Made by a program: the position numbers and the translations under genes. This document shows, piece after piece, positions 10,285 to 24,589 of a DNA stretch of 64,000 bases. Each line of letters starts with the position of its first letter. Within the stretch, counting starts at the first letter, position 1. Source of the DNA: Sinohyriopsis cumingii (lineage: Eukaryota > Mollusca > Bivalvia > Unionida > Unionidae). A model generated the notes under the pieces. It was not told where the DNA came from and searched no databases. It saw only the letters and a program-made list of their open reading frames with translations. The stretch spans positions 72,823,809 through 72,887,808 of the forward strand of contig CM068827.1 in the NCBI GenBank assembly GCA_028554795.2, in the 5' to 3' direction.

Positions 10285-13200
10285 TTCACTTGTTAGAAAA
10301 GCACACGTTAAAGGTTAAACTTGTTGTGCTTTTATGTTATGAAACCATTAGGCATTATGACCAGCACACGTGGTTTCCTAATTTGAAGAAAAGAAGTAAT
10401 CACAAGAACATAACAGCTATCGGTATTTCGATACTTTCAGACTCAGGATGTTGTTTTTCTCTGTCGTGCTTAAGAAAAGCACTGCTTTTAAAACAATGAA
10501 ATTGGGCTTGCGGCATAGTCAGACATGATCCAAAATGATTTACTTCGTTTTGAGTCGCACACAAGATTTATAGACGGCTTGTGTGTTGTTACTATTTATT
10601 TTAAGTGGGAATCGCAACATGAAGCAGTCTGAGTGCATCACATGGTAGCGCACATTCAGCAGCAACTGCCAATTTTCAAACAAGCAGACTCATATGACTC
10701 TTATAAAGCATAGTTGTGTACTTTCATCGTTCTCCGTCATTCTGTTTCTCTCTATCTATGTGTCTCTCTTTGTTTCTCTCTCTGAAACTCTCAACGCGTA
10801 TCAGATGGTCACGCCGTGAATTCTCTGGATGATATATATTGCATTTTAACCTAGGGTCAGTACGATTCCATAGCAATAGTATGACCGAAGCTGCTTCTCT
10901 ATCATGAAAGATGTTTATTCTTCATGGGTGTGAACAATCTTGACTGAAAAAGACATGTTTTGCAGGTGGCCATTTTCAAACAGAAAATTAGTTTGGATTC
11001 TGGGTATCTCGTTTTGATATAGGAAAACTGGCATGGTGTCATTAGTATATGGAGTCTACTTCAAGAAACGTCATACACGCATGCTCGCAAAAGTACGTAA
11101 TGACCAAATAACTTCATCCCGTTTAAATGGATTGATTCTTGGGTCGTTTTTGTCGAACTACACTCAGTTATTTTTGGAATTCAGATATTATTCAGTCGAA
11201 TTTCATTACAGATACAACCGTATATACACACTTTTATCGCTATTAATTCATCTATTAACTCTGCTTCAACACGTGACGAAATGTTATTTTCTGTTACTCT
11301 CTGTGATGGTCATTTTGATGTCATGTGGGTAATGATTGAAAGCCATACCCCTCCCGTTCAAGCCTCCCCCATGAAAAACAGCAAACACATCCTGCAAATA
11401 TGGAATGTCTCTTTACTTCTAGTAAGCCCCAATGTTTCACACTTGGCATATACTCGGCATATATCACCAGTGCCAAAAATATTTATAAGTCATTTTGTGG
11501 CGAAAATTACAAAACAACTGCTGTTCAGTTAATATCAGTGGCACATAAATATTGATTTCGTCCCCGATGTTTGTTTACAACATCAGCGATGATGTTAAAT
11601 AGATTGAACATGTATAAACCTTATAATGTGTTTTCTGGAAATTTAAAGTTTTGTTTGCGTGAAGATAAGGTATGAATTTCCCTAGTTATTTTACAATATT
11701 TATCAACGTACGATGGTCAAGCTCACAACACAGTCTAGAAAATCAAACATTTTAGGCGCCGTGTCTTATTTCTTTTTTTATAATCAAAGCCTATGTTTGG
11801 GATTTTCTATAAAGGAAGACAAAGCAAGTCGAATGACAAACACTATAATGAAAGGTTAGGTTGATGGATGTTTCACATTTGTACACTTGGAGTGAAAATC
11901 CTTTTAGCAAGTATATATTTAACATATTTTACAAATGCCATATATTGTGACAAACATTGGCAGTGGCAATCCCCTTACTTGCGCATCAATATAAAGAAAA
12001 TTGCAAACCCCTCACTAGTAGGAAATAGCTAATAAGATAATGTTATACCGTAAAAATTGTATTAAACACTTATGTGCCTGTTTTTCACTCCGATACAATA
12101 AGAGTGATACACAATCCACGATGTTTGCCTGTGGGATTTTATAATATCACAGAACGCAAACAAGGGCGAGCGCAAGTACCAAGTCGGAATGTTTCAAGTA
12201 TTGTATACAGTAATGCCACGCGGCAATTCCGACCACACACTTCAAATATCCGTCCCACATTGGATACTTGCTCGTGCAACCATTATTTGTTAACCCAATA
12301 TGTGTTTGCGAGAACGCAAAGCAAATTTGAATTCATATATCAAATATGAACTTCATTTGTCTTCTCATGGATTGTGTTCACTTGTGGGTGGGCCTATGAA
12401 ATTAGACTGGATATAAATAATCTGTAGTACCATAACGACAAGGCATCTAATTACTGCTAGAAGATGAACCAGTCTCGTATTTTTGCTACATCTAGGAATG
12501 CAAACGGATCAATCAATCAAAAGCGCAGAAAATATATCTTTCTTAAAGCATTTCTCACTTCTGACACTACCAAAACTGTTGATATCAATAAAGTAACACG
12601 ATATGTAATACAAATGTAAGCATTCGTCAGCAAACTAATATCGCAAGGAGTTGCTGACAGGTGATAGATTATTGGTTGCAATAAATATTGACATTTCATT
12701 AAGGTCCGTCCATTCGTTAACTTCAAGACTGTTTTCATCTCTGTGCTCTTTTCTCGCAGAAGTTATCAGTACTGGCTGAGGATTAATCTTTTTCAGTGTT
12801 TTCATTTCTTTAGAATTATTACAACCTATATATTACCCGTTTATATTCGCCTTTAAGTCCAGTCTAACTGCAAATTGCACCGACACATATATGCCGTCAC
12901 GTATTGCAGCAGCAGATCTGGATCTATGCAATGCATTATAGTAGTAATCAGTAGAACAAATAACATAGACTCTAATCTGCTGGCGCATTATGCGACTGCA
13001 GATTGGGGTCTATGTTGTTTGCAGTTGGGCCTTACTTTAAGATGCATTTCACATATAATAAAGATAACCCATATGGGAATATAGATAACTTTAATATGGT
13101 GTGCGCTGATTAGGCGGGAAAAGTGTTCCATGTTTGAAATCAATATAAAAATTAATCCAGGTATGACGCTAATAAATGAGCCGAAACATTCATTTTCATA

Positions 13201-13810
13201 TTATAAGAGATAGATGGTGTCTTTCTTGACTCAGTCATACATTGCTATTACTAAAAATTCGAGCATGTTCTAAACCATTATGTGAATTGTAGATTTCTTC
13301 AAAAAGTGAACTAAGTAAGATTTCTGTTTTATCTCTGACGCTGAATAGCCCAATATGTGTCAAGACTTCCGCTTGAGCACAATTGGGCTAAATAATTCAC
13401 ACGTATAGTGTACTCGATGAGTATAGTATCCTCATCATCGTTTAGGCAAAGACGATGATGCTTTGTACGCTCATCATTCAATACCCGTCGAAATTATTCT
13501 CCTTCAGTTAATACAATAAATTGTAATGTTTCTGATTTCCAGTAAAAGCTACTAATATTTATTTTCATATATACAAATTCTGGTTTCGTTTTTTCTCTCC
13601 GGTCATGTAAGCAACAACTATACAGGCAGCAATATGTGCATGAGGCTTAGTTCATAAATAGAAGTAGGCTAGAATTCTGATATCTTTTAAAACCATCAAC
13701 CTTCCTAAAATACACTTATCAAAGCGTAATTAACATAGAACTCATAATTCAAAGGTGATTGACGGCCTGTATATCTATGTTTATCCTCCACATTCTGCCC
13801 TTTTACAGAG
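10285..13810. other. No supported feature
   Basis: Short open frames only (at most about 99 codons). None has a recognisable domain, codon pattern or splice context. Pyrimidine-rich TCTCT stretches near 10740-10790 are the only local composition feature. Confidence 0.4.
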
Positions 13811-13885
13811 GTGGGATAAACTGATAAATCAGGCCGTGGGATAAATTGATAAATCAGGCCGTGGGATAAATTGATAAATCAGGCC
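13811..13885. repeat. Tandem repeat, three copies of a 25-bp unit
   Basis: Copies of GTGGGATAAATTGATAAAT plus CAGGCC at 13811, 13836 and 13861; the first has one change. It lies about 50 bases from SINE copy 2. Confidence 0.92.
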
Positions 13886-13934
13886 GTAACTATTTATTTG
13901 GCTGTGGTCCAGTTGTAGTGTTTATTATCTGGAC

Positions 13935-14238
13935 ATTGAACGAAGCTTTAATATTTATTCAGTCATATTGCTACGATGTCTGCAGTGTGACAGTTTATAG
14001 CGATGTCTAGCACTGGGGCATCATGCAGCAGCAATGTATCATCATGTCCCACCCACTCACATTATCCTGCCACCAGGCCTACCAGTCTCAGCACTAGCCT
14101 ATCAAATGCTGAGCGCCAATCGAGGCAGCTGCTAGTACCATTTTAAAAAGTCTATGTTACGTCTCGGCCCGGGGTTGGAACCCGCGACCTACTGCATCCG
14201 AGGCAGACACTCTAACCACTTAGTCCACTGGAGCGGTC
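13935..14238 (-). mobile_element. tRNA-derived SINE, copy 2 (reverse)
   Basis: Reverse-complement copy of the family seen at 8799. The 3' end is at about 13935 (AACGAAGCTTTAAT, from the TTAAAGCTACGTT end). The central domain reads ATGTCTGCAGTGTG, GATGTCTAGCACTGGGGCAT and CACATTATCCTG. The B box is at about 14173-14182 with one change (GGTTGGAACC on the + strand). The A-box side is near 14215-14228 and the 5' end GAGCGGTC is at 14238. Confidence 0.87.
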
Positions 14239-16986
14239 GTACCATTTTCAGAGGAATATCCAGATACGTCAGTCAGTTTCCGCTCTATATACTGAACAGT
14301 ACTGTTCCAACTGTAACAAAAGTGGTATTAAACATTCAAATTTATGAACGAGTTGATGGTTCTAGTCTTTCCTGTAACAAAAGATGATCGAATTAATAAC
14401 AAATGAAATAATATACTTCCTTGATCTCTGCGGTGCTAAACCTGAACGCCAGCGTAGAGTGTTAACTATTACACCATGTCTATATGAAAATGGTTTACAA
14501 ATTGAATTAGTCTTCTTTGTTTCCGACCTGTATTGTTGATAACAGCAATATGAAATATAAAAACGGAATGCAGGAAAGCAGCATCTTAAAATATTTACGA
14601 GCGTTTTCGCAAAAGGAATTACGTTTCCGCACCATTCAGTTTTTGCACAACAGCTTCCTTGCTCTGTGAGTGACGATTTGGCTTGTGGGTGAGGATGAAA
14701 CAATTTTGTAGCAGAGAACCGATCTATACTCCTCAAATGTTTGAAATCCAAAGTGACCAGATTAGATAATGACTTTTGTCGGAATGTTTGAATTGGCCGT
14801 TCTATATTTCGTTATATTGTTTATACTCCAGTCAGATATAAAATTAATTTATATGTAAATGGTATTATAGTCAACGCTTTTAAGTATCGATTAAGAATCA
14901 GGACAATGATTCTAGAGAGGCTTCGATGGAAAATGCAACCCATTTTTATCACCCCATTATAATGCATGATACATCATTAATCTGATAATTTGGAACAAGA
15001 CATGAATGCCAGCTGGTTTTGTACTTTTGTGTTTCTGAGTTCCATAGATTAGGCATTACATTTTCAAAAGTTGTACATCGACGCTAAGTTAGTTATCTGG
15101 GTTTATCAGTTTTCCTCTGCATTAGAGACCACCTCTCGTCTCTGCAAGGGCAGTCAAGAATACAGCATGGAAATAATTATAACATGAAGAACGAAAACTA
15201 AAATGCCCCCCACCCCAAACAAAAGCACATGGTCTACAATTATTGCAACGCCAACATATGTACATACAAAGAAACTTTGCATTTTAATGAGAACGGTGTC
15301 TCCATTTTGACATCCGTACATACATGTGAAGATGTTTGAAAAATATGATCCAACCAATTCAAAAAGACGAAAGTGCAATGTATTAATTCTTCATAATTGC
15401 AAAACATTATATGTTTAAATCCAAGCACTATTGTAACAAAATTACAAAATCCAATATTCTAGAGCAAGCTGTATATTATCTTACCTTTCTAAGTAAGATT
15501 TGGAAGTCTATTGACCACCTTAGCGTTAAAAATGTTCTTTACCAAGGTCTGGATAGTTTACAGTTGATACAAATAAAACACATAACTAGCTCTTCTTGTC
15601 GGCAAAGCATTCACTTAGCATTAGAATCAAACACTATCCTATTTTTTCAGAAAGAAGTCCATTATAGGTTTTGTTTTGCAGCTTAATCCTGCTGTATAAA
15701 GTCCATTAAGAAGACCTTTTGATAGCATTTATTAAAGGGCAGACTTGGAACAAATGGAATCGATATGAGTTAACAAGAAAGCAGTTCGCATATAAAATGG
15801 CACTTGGGGTCCAACATTTAGTCTCCCCGATAAGCTGGTATGGCAAACAGCATGAAACGGAAATTAAAGAGAATTTCGTTCTTGGTAATTTGTTGCCAAT
15901 TAGAGGAGACGCGGACATAAAGGGTATATTTAGTTCAAGCATACACTGTAATTTGTGATATCATCACTTTCCGAGCTTTGGCATATGAAGAAAGTATACT
16001 ATTGTCAATCAGGCAAAACCATTGTTAAGAGAATTGTAAAGAATTGACTAAAACAAATACTTGTCAAAGTATATGAATTAATTTGGAAACAAATGGGATG
16101 CTCAGCTGAACCAGTCACTGCTACCGATATATTGAAGATAGCTATTGTTTTTAATAATGCGTGGCGAAAATATCTGAGATTTTATATTTCACACATTTTA
16201 CGTTGTTAACCTTTAGGTTAGGCTGACCACAACCAACCAAACTGTTTCTACCGTGTTAAATCAAAGGCTTAAACTAAGTTTACAAGTCAAGGTAAAATAC
16301 AGAAAGCATTCAAGTTTCCAAAATATAAATTTATTTCTTAAATATAAGATGTTATTGAATGTCATAAATATCACACAGCATTGCATTGTACGATATCGAT
16401 ACAAACCGTAGTTTGTAAGGATACAGTGGACGTTAGTTATCACTTTATTTAATATGAGACTTTGATTACCATAAATCTATACATGTAGATGTCTTTGAGA
16501 ACGTTCGTATTGTTTAGTAAGAATAACACTAGTTACATTTCATGTGTATAAGAAATGGAAGGTATGCCATTTACAGAACAATTAAGACAGGAGACTTCTT
16601 CAGAGGTAAGCACAAGTTGGGAATGTTCGAGGGGAGAAAACTTGAGTGAACACTATATGTATCAGGGTTAGTGTAGCATACCTATCAAAATACTGATAGT
16701 GTTCTAATATAATGTGTGCAAACATGAATGTTAAATAGTTTTCTGAATAGAGAACCAATATATTCCAAATAAGATTGACAAAGCAAACTTACTAAATGCT
16801 ATCATGTCCGTCTTCATCAAGTATAATACTTTTTCCCCACAGGACAGTCAGGACAACGTTTGTAATTTATTAATACATAGTGGTTACAGTTTCTGTTGCA
16901 ATTTATGAAAAATTGATATTTATATTTGATATGATAGTATTTAATAGAATTTTCGAAGAAGAGCATTCGAAGAGACTAATTTGTTG
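14239..16986. other. No supported feature
   Basis: Several short frames. The 79-codon + frame at 15719-15958 has balanced composition (tryptophans, charged residues) but matches nothing I know, and a similar-sized frame opposes it. Not called as a gene. Confidence 0.4.
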
Positions 16987-17029
16987 AAGAGAGAGAGAGA
17001 GAGAGAGAGAGATTGAGAGAGAGAGAGAG
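16987..17029. repeat. (GA)n microsatellite, one interruption
   Basis: GA run broken once by ATTG at about 17011-17014. Confidence 0.93.
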
Positions 17030-17049
17030 CCTTCAATATATGCGTGGTC

Positions 17050-17295
17050 TTTAAAATACCATGGGTATACGCTTAGTTTTAAAGATCTTGGATACATGTT
17101 TAGCGTCGCAAGACCATGGACACACGCTTAGCTTTCCAAGTCCATGGATAAACACGTCGCATTCCAACACCATGATGACACGCTTAGCTTTCACGACCGT
17201 GGATATACGTTAAGCGTCTCACAACCATGGGCACACGCTTAGCCTTCCAAGGCCATGGATAAACACGTCGCCTTCCCAGACCTTGGATAAATGCG
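17050..17295. repeat. Degenerate minisatellite, unit about 30 bp
   Basis: About eight diverged units built on ACACGCTTAGCTTTCCAAG, CCATGGATA and ACACGTCGC. Every second or third unit replaces CGCTTAGC with CGTCGC, hinting at an older multi-unit order (about 60-120 bp). CCATGG or a one-base variant marks most units. Confidence 0.75.
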
Positions 17296-19634
17296 TTTTA
17301 TGCATAAACATTCTTGTGTGGGACCGCTGCTAATTTCGGGTAATTTCCTGACTGGCAGAACTTACTGAAGCATCACTCATTTAATAGCGAAAATAAAAAT
17401 AACCTCTTTGTCGAATATTAAAGCCGCCAAGTTTCACAGCATGTTTAATGTCAAGATTTCAAATGGTTTGGCTATGCTAAGAAATATCTGTTTAGTGCGT
17501 TTACATTTTCATGCACTTTTTAAATAACAATAATTTAAAGCGAAACAAATGAAAAGGAAAGAAACATTTGTAGTTCTCCATTTACTAGATATTTTTTCAA
17601 TGATGACCTTTGTGAAAAGACAGACTATGAAAATTGCGCGGTGCAAAAGAATTGAGTAAAAACTAAGGCAGCTCATGTAGAAACTTGATTTGAGGTCCTT
17701 GATTTAGGCTGGCAGATGGCGATAAGAAAGTATGCTTGTCGGTTTGATATTGGACTTAAAGAATCAGACTTTTGCTCCGAATAACATGTTGCCTTTTCAC
17801 GACAGTCTCGCTCTATAATGCAAGTGGTTGAAACGTTCGTAGATTGTAGTTTTGTTAAATTATACATCTTAATTTTGTGATAACACCAATTCTCAGAGAT
17901 TTGACGTAAAACGTATTATCCATCATCCAAAGTTATTATCAAAAATCGCGGAGAAGGAGTGTACAAAATACCTGCTAAATACAAATCATATGAATTAATT
18001 CCGAAAAAGTGGATGTTCAATTGTATTTATCACTGTCAGCGACAATCTGAGGGTAAGTTCAATATTTATTGCTTATCAGTGATGCGTTGCATACATTTTA
18101 TGTGACTGCATATTTTGGGTAAGTAAAATAAGCAGGAGTCATACAGTGCTTTCGGAATATATTTTGCTTGCCAACAATCACTAAACCGTTGTAATGTAGA
18201 TCAGTCTACAAAAATATCGTCATATCGAATAAAACACGTTAATATATAAGTGCATCCAATCCGAGTCCATTGTTTATTACCACAAACGTTTACTCTCAAT
18301 CCTAATTGAACACCTTTTTGTGGTTAATTTTAGACAGGATGGTACTTTTAGCTTTGGGCTCACGAACGTAAAGCAGTGATACACGATTAAACAAATCAAT
18401 AGGTAAACGGTTCGAGAAAATCAACGGAGAAGTAACTAATTTGAAAGTTTATTGGAGAACTGAGTATGACGGCAGATTAATCATTAAAGGAGCTTTGAAA
18501 ATTTGCTCTGCACATAATTTAAAATTACAAATGTATATACACATAAAATTACTACGCCATGCAGAGGTCTATTAAAAGGCCTGGAATTTCGAAAATGAAT
18601 TCCAAAATTAAAGTTTAATAAAAATATATATTCGTCTTAATACTATTTCAATTTCGGCACTGGTAATTTTGATCAAAGATAGATAAAGTCAATTTAATTG
18701 CTTAGAGCAACGTATGCACTTTTCTAAACTTGTTTAGCCCTACCTCCTGCAGAGACTGAACACCATTGCTAGTTCCTTCAGATTTTATATCGTAATTTAT
18801 ATATTTGCTAGCAAGGTTTGTAAAAGCTGTATGTCTTACAAAACAGGTAACCTCAGATTTGTGTCCACAGAGGGCCATTAATTTCGCAATGTTCAGAAGA
18901 GTACTTGGCCAGCATATTATTTTCATTTTGTAGCGAGTAGTCATAAGATACACTTTGATTCACATTGATTGACGACAAATCTTCATCGGTAGACTCAAGA
19001 CTCAGATAACTATTTGTATAGATAACTATAACTATCAACTAAGTTATTTTTGTTCTTTACTATCTTCTGAAGAAAATGTTACCTTCTGGCGCCACACCAG
19101 AAAAATGTAAATATTACTTGAAAGTTCAATTAAGCTTTATTATGTATCACACAGCGTTATAAATAACACACAGTATTGCATTATATCGATAAAAACTATT
19201 TTAGAAGCATTTACTCACACTAGTCATCACTTTTTGATTGAATATATAACTTCATTTGCTATAGGCCTACATAATGTCTGGATTAGTATCGAAATTGCCA
19301 TGCAAAATAAAGGGAAAGCTGGTTATCTTGTCCCGCCTTCAGAAACATTCTCCAAAGTTTACCTGAAAATATTTCACTCTTGGAAAGAGAGAAGAATAAT
19401 TTGTACAATTTACGGATATCCTCGACATTTCCATGTAGAAAATGTAAGGCTTGTCTGAGTTAAACTGACTGATGATATTTTATTCACTGATGCAAGTTGA
19501 ATGAGCTGTGGATGAGTAATTGTTACCCACCTCGAAGTAAGAAAAATATTCCAAATTTTCAATTCAAGGATGAATTTTTGAGATGTTTAATAAAACTGGA
19601 TGGGACTTGTAAATAATTTACATCGTGCACGATG
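17296..19634. other. No supported feature
   Basis: AT-rich with short frames on both strands (up to 83 codons). No domain, repeat or RNA gene was recognised. Confidence 0.4.
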
Positions 19635-19788
19635 TGCAGACTGGATTTTGATGTGTGGTTTATAGTGAATGTATATATATTAAATTGTATACTACATGCA
19701 GACTGAGTTTTGGTGTGTGGTTTATAGTGAATGTATATATTTTAAATTGTATACTACATGCAGACTGAGTTTTGATGTGTGGTTTGTA
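19635..19788. repeat. Tandem repeat, about 2.5 copies of a 62-bp unit
   Basis: Unit TGCAGACTGAGTTTTG, TGTGTGGTTTATAGTGAATG and TATATATTTTAAATTG starts at 19635, 19697 and 19759. The third copy breaks off after TGTGTGGTTTGTAG. Confidence 0.88.
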
Positions 19789-22659
19789 GAGCGAAGTCAT
19801 CCCGTTTCAAGGACATAATACTGAGCGAAGCTGCTAGAGGCAGGTGAGCTGAAATTTCAAAAACTCGTGCACAACGTCGGTGAATTGAGCTAAATAAATC
19901 AAAACAGGAAGGTGATCAATAAAATATAATTAAGAAGCTCGTAAAGAATAAGAACAGAGCATTCGTGCGCGCCTATAGTGTTAAGTTACATACTTTCAGG
20001 ATACAATCGATGGAAATAATCGACTAACTAAGGATTATTCGGAAAAATATCATCGTTAATACATACATTATGATTTAGTACAGGAAATGATTAGGTCTTT
20101 CACACATGACGTAAAGTGTGTCTTATATTTTCAATAGTTTCGTTGGATATGTCAGTCTTGTGCGAGAGCTTTCTGTTGCAAAAAATTATTGGCTTTTCTA
20201 CTGATATATTTAAAGTTGTGCTGCGTAAATCTTGGTACTCTAACCACAAGCACGGAATTTTGAGCATGAAAGGATGGAAGGTAAGATATTTCTTTTTGTA
20301 TAAAAGACAAATATTTTAATTTTAGATGAGATACAAAAACTGATTGTCGGAATTTAACTAAAGTTATAAAATGGATTGAGAAGAATTAATTTTACTGTAA
20401 AACTTTGTAAAATTCTTTTATGTAAACACCTCTTCCTATTTTCTTACTGAGGAACCTGAGACAGTATCGCCAATACTGTTTAAACTGAGACTAGAACTGT
20501 GGAATGCTTCAATAGCGCATTTTGCAATCAGCAGGTGGCGCTATATGCACTCGCTCTCTGGATTCACTTTGAATACATATTTAATCTCCATAAAATATGG
20601 ATTGCCGTATATGTTTTTATGTATTTTTGGATTGCGTCAGTGGAGCTCTTTTCTGAAGGAATCGGATTTGGGAATGCTTATGACAGTTGTTTCCCTTCGC
20701 AGCTTTAAAAGAAGTATAACGTCAAGGGACGATTAGGAGAAGAAAGTTCATTAGCGGAATGGAAAAGTGACAAAACCTCGATTGGCGTAAAATCGAGTGG
20801 GGAAATGTTATTCATCATAATTAAGGTAGCGCAAATATTCAGGCAATAATGCAAGAAAATAAAATCAGTTAAAACACGATATACATTAGCCTAAATGCTG
20901 CGTGCTAAAAGGAATCTAAAATCTTATATACTAATACAAATTGACAAAAATTAATGATGGAATGCTGCTTTGTGAGTCATCATCTCGTATAATGATTTCA
21001 TTCGGTAGAAAAGTACATTCTTGCCAGCAATGAATTTACTGACTAAAATAATACGCTTAAAAGCTGAGTTGTAATGAGTTATAATTTTTTAAAAGTTACA
21101 ACTGTGCATGGATATTATTTTATATAGTTCCCCATGTGTATTCAAAAAAGGACAACTTGTTGCAAAGCACAGAAGTATGTTCTGACTCGCCAGAGTACAT
21201 AAATCTAGGTATAGAGGCAGCAATCTGCCGGAATATTTTTTAATTCCTTTTAAAGAGGTTTTTTTTCCGAGGATGATGGGAAATTTTTCTATAACTAGCA
21301 TTAATGCACTCGACTCCGTTATGTTTTCAGAGCTTTTAATTCCTATAGTTCTGGAATGTTTCTACATCTGGACATTACTTAACTGAGCAACACTGTTAAC
21401 GTGATCTTCTTTTCAGTGATCTGAAACGCTGGATGCACGTTTGTTTAATGTATAAAATGCATATATATTCTTATTGGTACAATTTATAAACTCGGTTAAC
21501 AAATGTTGATTTCTTGACTGTAGTGCGTTAACCTAGTATAAACACAACATATAATAGCTTCTTTGTCACACGATACACCTGTGAGATCCAGTTTTTCAGT
21601 AGCAAGTGCATTTAAATGTCAAGATTTCCTAAGAGACTGCCATATTACATATAAAACGCATTTACATTTAATATTATGTTTATTCCTATCCTGAGTTTAT
21701 TGATACATTAACAAATTAAAACTATCTTGTAATCACGACGCAGACTTGAGGATCAATACAATAAAAGCGTTGGGTGTCATCATATAATGTTATGCAAGAA
21801 AAGTTTCAGTCGCTGATGTTAATGGGGTCATAAGTGATCGAACCGAGTGATGAAAGAAATATGTACAGTGAGACTGGCAGTGAATGTAACAATGAACAAA
21901 GATACTTTAGCATTAATTTAACGATAATATCCAACGCTATAAACTGGCGAAAAGTTCTTAAAAGGTTAACAACGCCGAAGAAGTGGAACAGCACAAGCAC
22001 TGTTAGACATTCGCATAAACTATTGCCGAAAACAAGTTATTCACTTGGACAAACTATTTTTACGCATGGGATACCATATCGCGCCATACATTGTGAAGAT
22101 TACCTAAACAAGCGAAACCAAATTAATCCATGATGTCATCAGTGGTAATTATGAAAGTGGAGCTTCCTCTAGTGCAGCTTTCCATGATTTCACACTGTTT
22201 GAGTTTTCCCCAACTGTTGAACTGGATGTTTTGATATTGATTATTCTCGCGGCACCTATATATTTCATGTCAAAATGGCCGGTTGACACATATTTGTTTT
22301 AATATTGTGGATAGGAGAGGTACATTATGGACCTGCAATACAGCTCTATCTTACAGATCAAATTAGCATTTAAGTATGGAGACAGTCGTACGTTGACGTG
22401 TGATACCTGTACGTGTTGCTAACGCCAGAAACTCCACTTACATAATATATTACAGAACTGGCCTGGGCGCGTTGATTGTTTGCAGGCGCACAAAATGTGC
22501 TAGAGGTATTGTCTTAGTACGCTGCACCGATCGCGAAACAGTTTAAAATGCGAGTTGGTGAGAGAATCAAAATTGTTGATGCGCATCGGTTGAAATATTT
22601 GGGATTGCAAGAGGTTCAAACGATTCGAGATTGACTAGAATGATCAGTGACTCGAGCGC
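19789..22659. other. No supported feature
   Basis: The 99-codon + frame at 21834-22133 has normal composition but no known domain, and is opposed by an open - frame. Otherwise only short frames are present. Confidence 0.4.
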
Positions 22660-22977
22660 CGTGTGTAGTGTGTGTGTGTATGATTTGGATTTTAACGAAG
22701 CTTTAACAATTTTTCAGTCATATAGCTACAATGTCTGCAGTGTGGCAGCTAATAGTGATGCATATCACTGGGGCATCATGTCGCAGACATGTAGCATGAT
22801 GTCCCACCAATTCACATTATCCCGACACAAGGCCGACCAGTTCTAACACCAGTCCTAACACTAACTCGGACTGCCGAGCCCCAAGAGAGGCAGCTGTTAG
22901 TACCATTTTTGTAAGTCTTTGGTATGACCTCCCGCATCTGAGGCGGACGCTCTAACCACTAGGCCACCGGTGCGGTC
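22660..22977 (-). mobile_element. tRNA-derived SINE, copy 3 (reverse), B box deleted
   Basis: Reverse copy with a GT-rich tail (about 22660-22680), then TTTTAACGAAGCTTTAAC, ATGTCTGCAGTGTGGCAG, CACATTATCC and the 5' tRNA-like head ending at 22977. Compared with the other copies, the bases that carry the B box are missing: GGTATGACC runs directly into TCCCGCATCTGAGGCGGAC at about 22921. The A-box side (CTCTAACCACTAGGCCACCGG) is well kept. A copy without a B box should be transcriptionally dead. Confidence 0.87.
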
Positions 22978-23429
22978 TCCGTTGGTAGAACCAAAGATTG
23001 CTCTTCCAGCGACATAAACAATGTGATCTTCGTTATGTAAAATCATCAATAAAGCTGCTCAACGACGTATAGGTGATTCGGAGTTTGCACATTTGACAAT
23101 GGGAAAGCAAATTACCGATGTGGACGGGGCATCCTCCAAGGCATTAGACGAGATCAATAACGTATAGGTGGAAATTAAAGTTTCACTAGGCTCAGTTAAA
23201 AGATATATGTTTCCGCGTTTGACATGGGCGAACCCGTGTCGGTAGGTCTAAGCACCAAATATTGTCAGTATTATTCGTACCCGACAAGGGTCCCTGATCA
23301 TTTAAAAAATGAATTACAAGTGCATTGTACATCTTGGTTTTTCTCCCGTATGAGGCCTCCCTGGTAATCAATGAAAAACTATGCACCCTGACAATCAGTA
23401 TGCCAATGACATAGTTGGATTTGTTAACA

Positions 23430-24460
23430 ATGGTATCAGGACGTTTTCGCCAGAGTAGGTTATTTCACTGATGGTATTGCCACGGCGATTATCGGATTCG
23501 CCAGATGACGCAACGATTGTAAGAAGTCTGCTGACTCGCATATAATGTTTTACAAGGACACACCCAATCATGCAGATAATATATCTTTTGCAACATTTCC
23601 CGTTAATAGTATTTCTTTTGAGTGGAACCTTGCTACTCGCACCACTACAGTCCTTGGCACCAACCGAAATTTTAACCTTGGGTTTCTGTAGCGTCTACAA
23701 CAATATGTGGGAGGCATATTGAAGTTTTCATGTGCGATTCCAGTCAAGTTTATATTTGGTTTTGCATATATATTCACATGGTTATTTTGGGGGTCAACAT
23801 ATAATCATGTTGCAAAGAAACGGTACTGCCAACGAATCATATTGACTTGATGAAGGCGCCGCTGCTAGTCAAGTTGTGCTCGCAACATTAACATTGTATA
23901 TGCCTGGGCTGATCATTTCACAAGCCGCATAATCAAGTTTGTTGTAGTTAATGGATTCTGGAACCGCGTCAATTGTGTCGTTTCTCAAGCACGCAATAGA
24001 CGTACATCCAAGAAGCGATATTCAGGGACAGTTTAAATGGCAAATATGTAGGCAACATGGTGTCATCGCACCAAAACTGCGTGTTCATATCGTTTCAAAA
24101 TAGTCTAGAAAATAAGCACTTCAAGAGTGCTTTCATATTTGCCAAACCTGGAGTGAGTGTGGTTTCTTTGCGGTTAAATAGTCGCCAGGATCCTTCCGAA
24201 GAAAGTTTGATCACCTTTGATGACAATCAAGTAATACGTGCATAAAACAAGCTATGTTCCTACGTAGATCGGCATCAAAACAACGACACAGGTCTGCAAA
24301 TGACCAAGCACGTTGTACCTGGTTTATTAGTTTATTGGAGCACCTGGAGTTCTTTAAGTAATCTGTGATATATATGGCCCCATTCTCGCCGACACTTCCT
24401 GTGTCTCTCAGCCGGTCACAGGCGGTTACAAATGCAGTACGGTAATTATTTCAAATGAGG
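23430..24460 (+). pseudogene. Broken major-capsid-like gene remnant (Polinton type)
   Basis: Frameshifted and interrupted. Two stretches resemble conserved parts of Polinton/adintovirus major capsid proteins. One, at about 23709-23767, has the pattern F-x-x-x-IP-x-x-x-IFGFA, followed downstream by an RNGTA-like segment in another frame near 23820. The other, at about 24165-24235, has LNSRQDPSE and FDDNQ, like the family's LNS-x-x-YP ... F-x-x-N-x-YSR block. Both are in the expected order. At least three frame changes and several stops make it nonfunctional. In the family this protein forms the capsid shell. Profile search would decide. Confidence 0.4.
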
Positions 24461-24589
24461 ATTATGTACGCCCTGGCAAAAATTCGTGTTTAAACCTCTT
24501 ATGTTTATAAATAACATTAATAATGTCCTAACATGAAGTTAATGTTGGCCTTTGCATAAAGCATCTTGCGAAGATTAATAAGCAATTAA

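Noticed and set aside
14362..14751. 129-codon - strand frame
   Set aside because: Cysteine/serine/tyrosine-rich composition with no recognisable domain or splice context; not supported as a gene.
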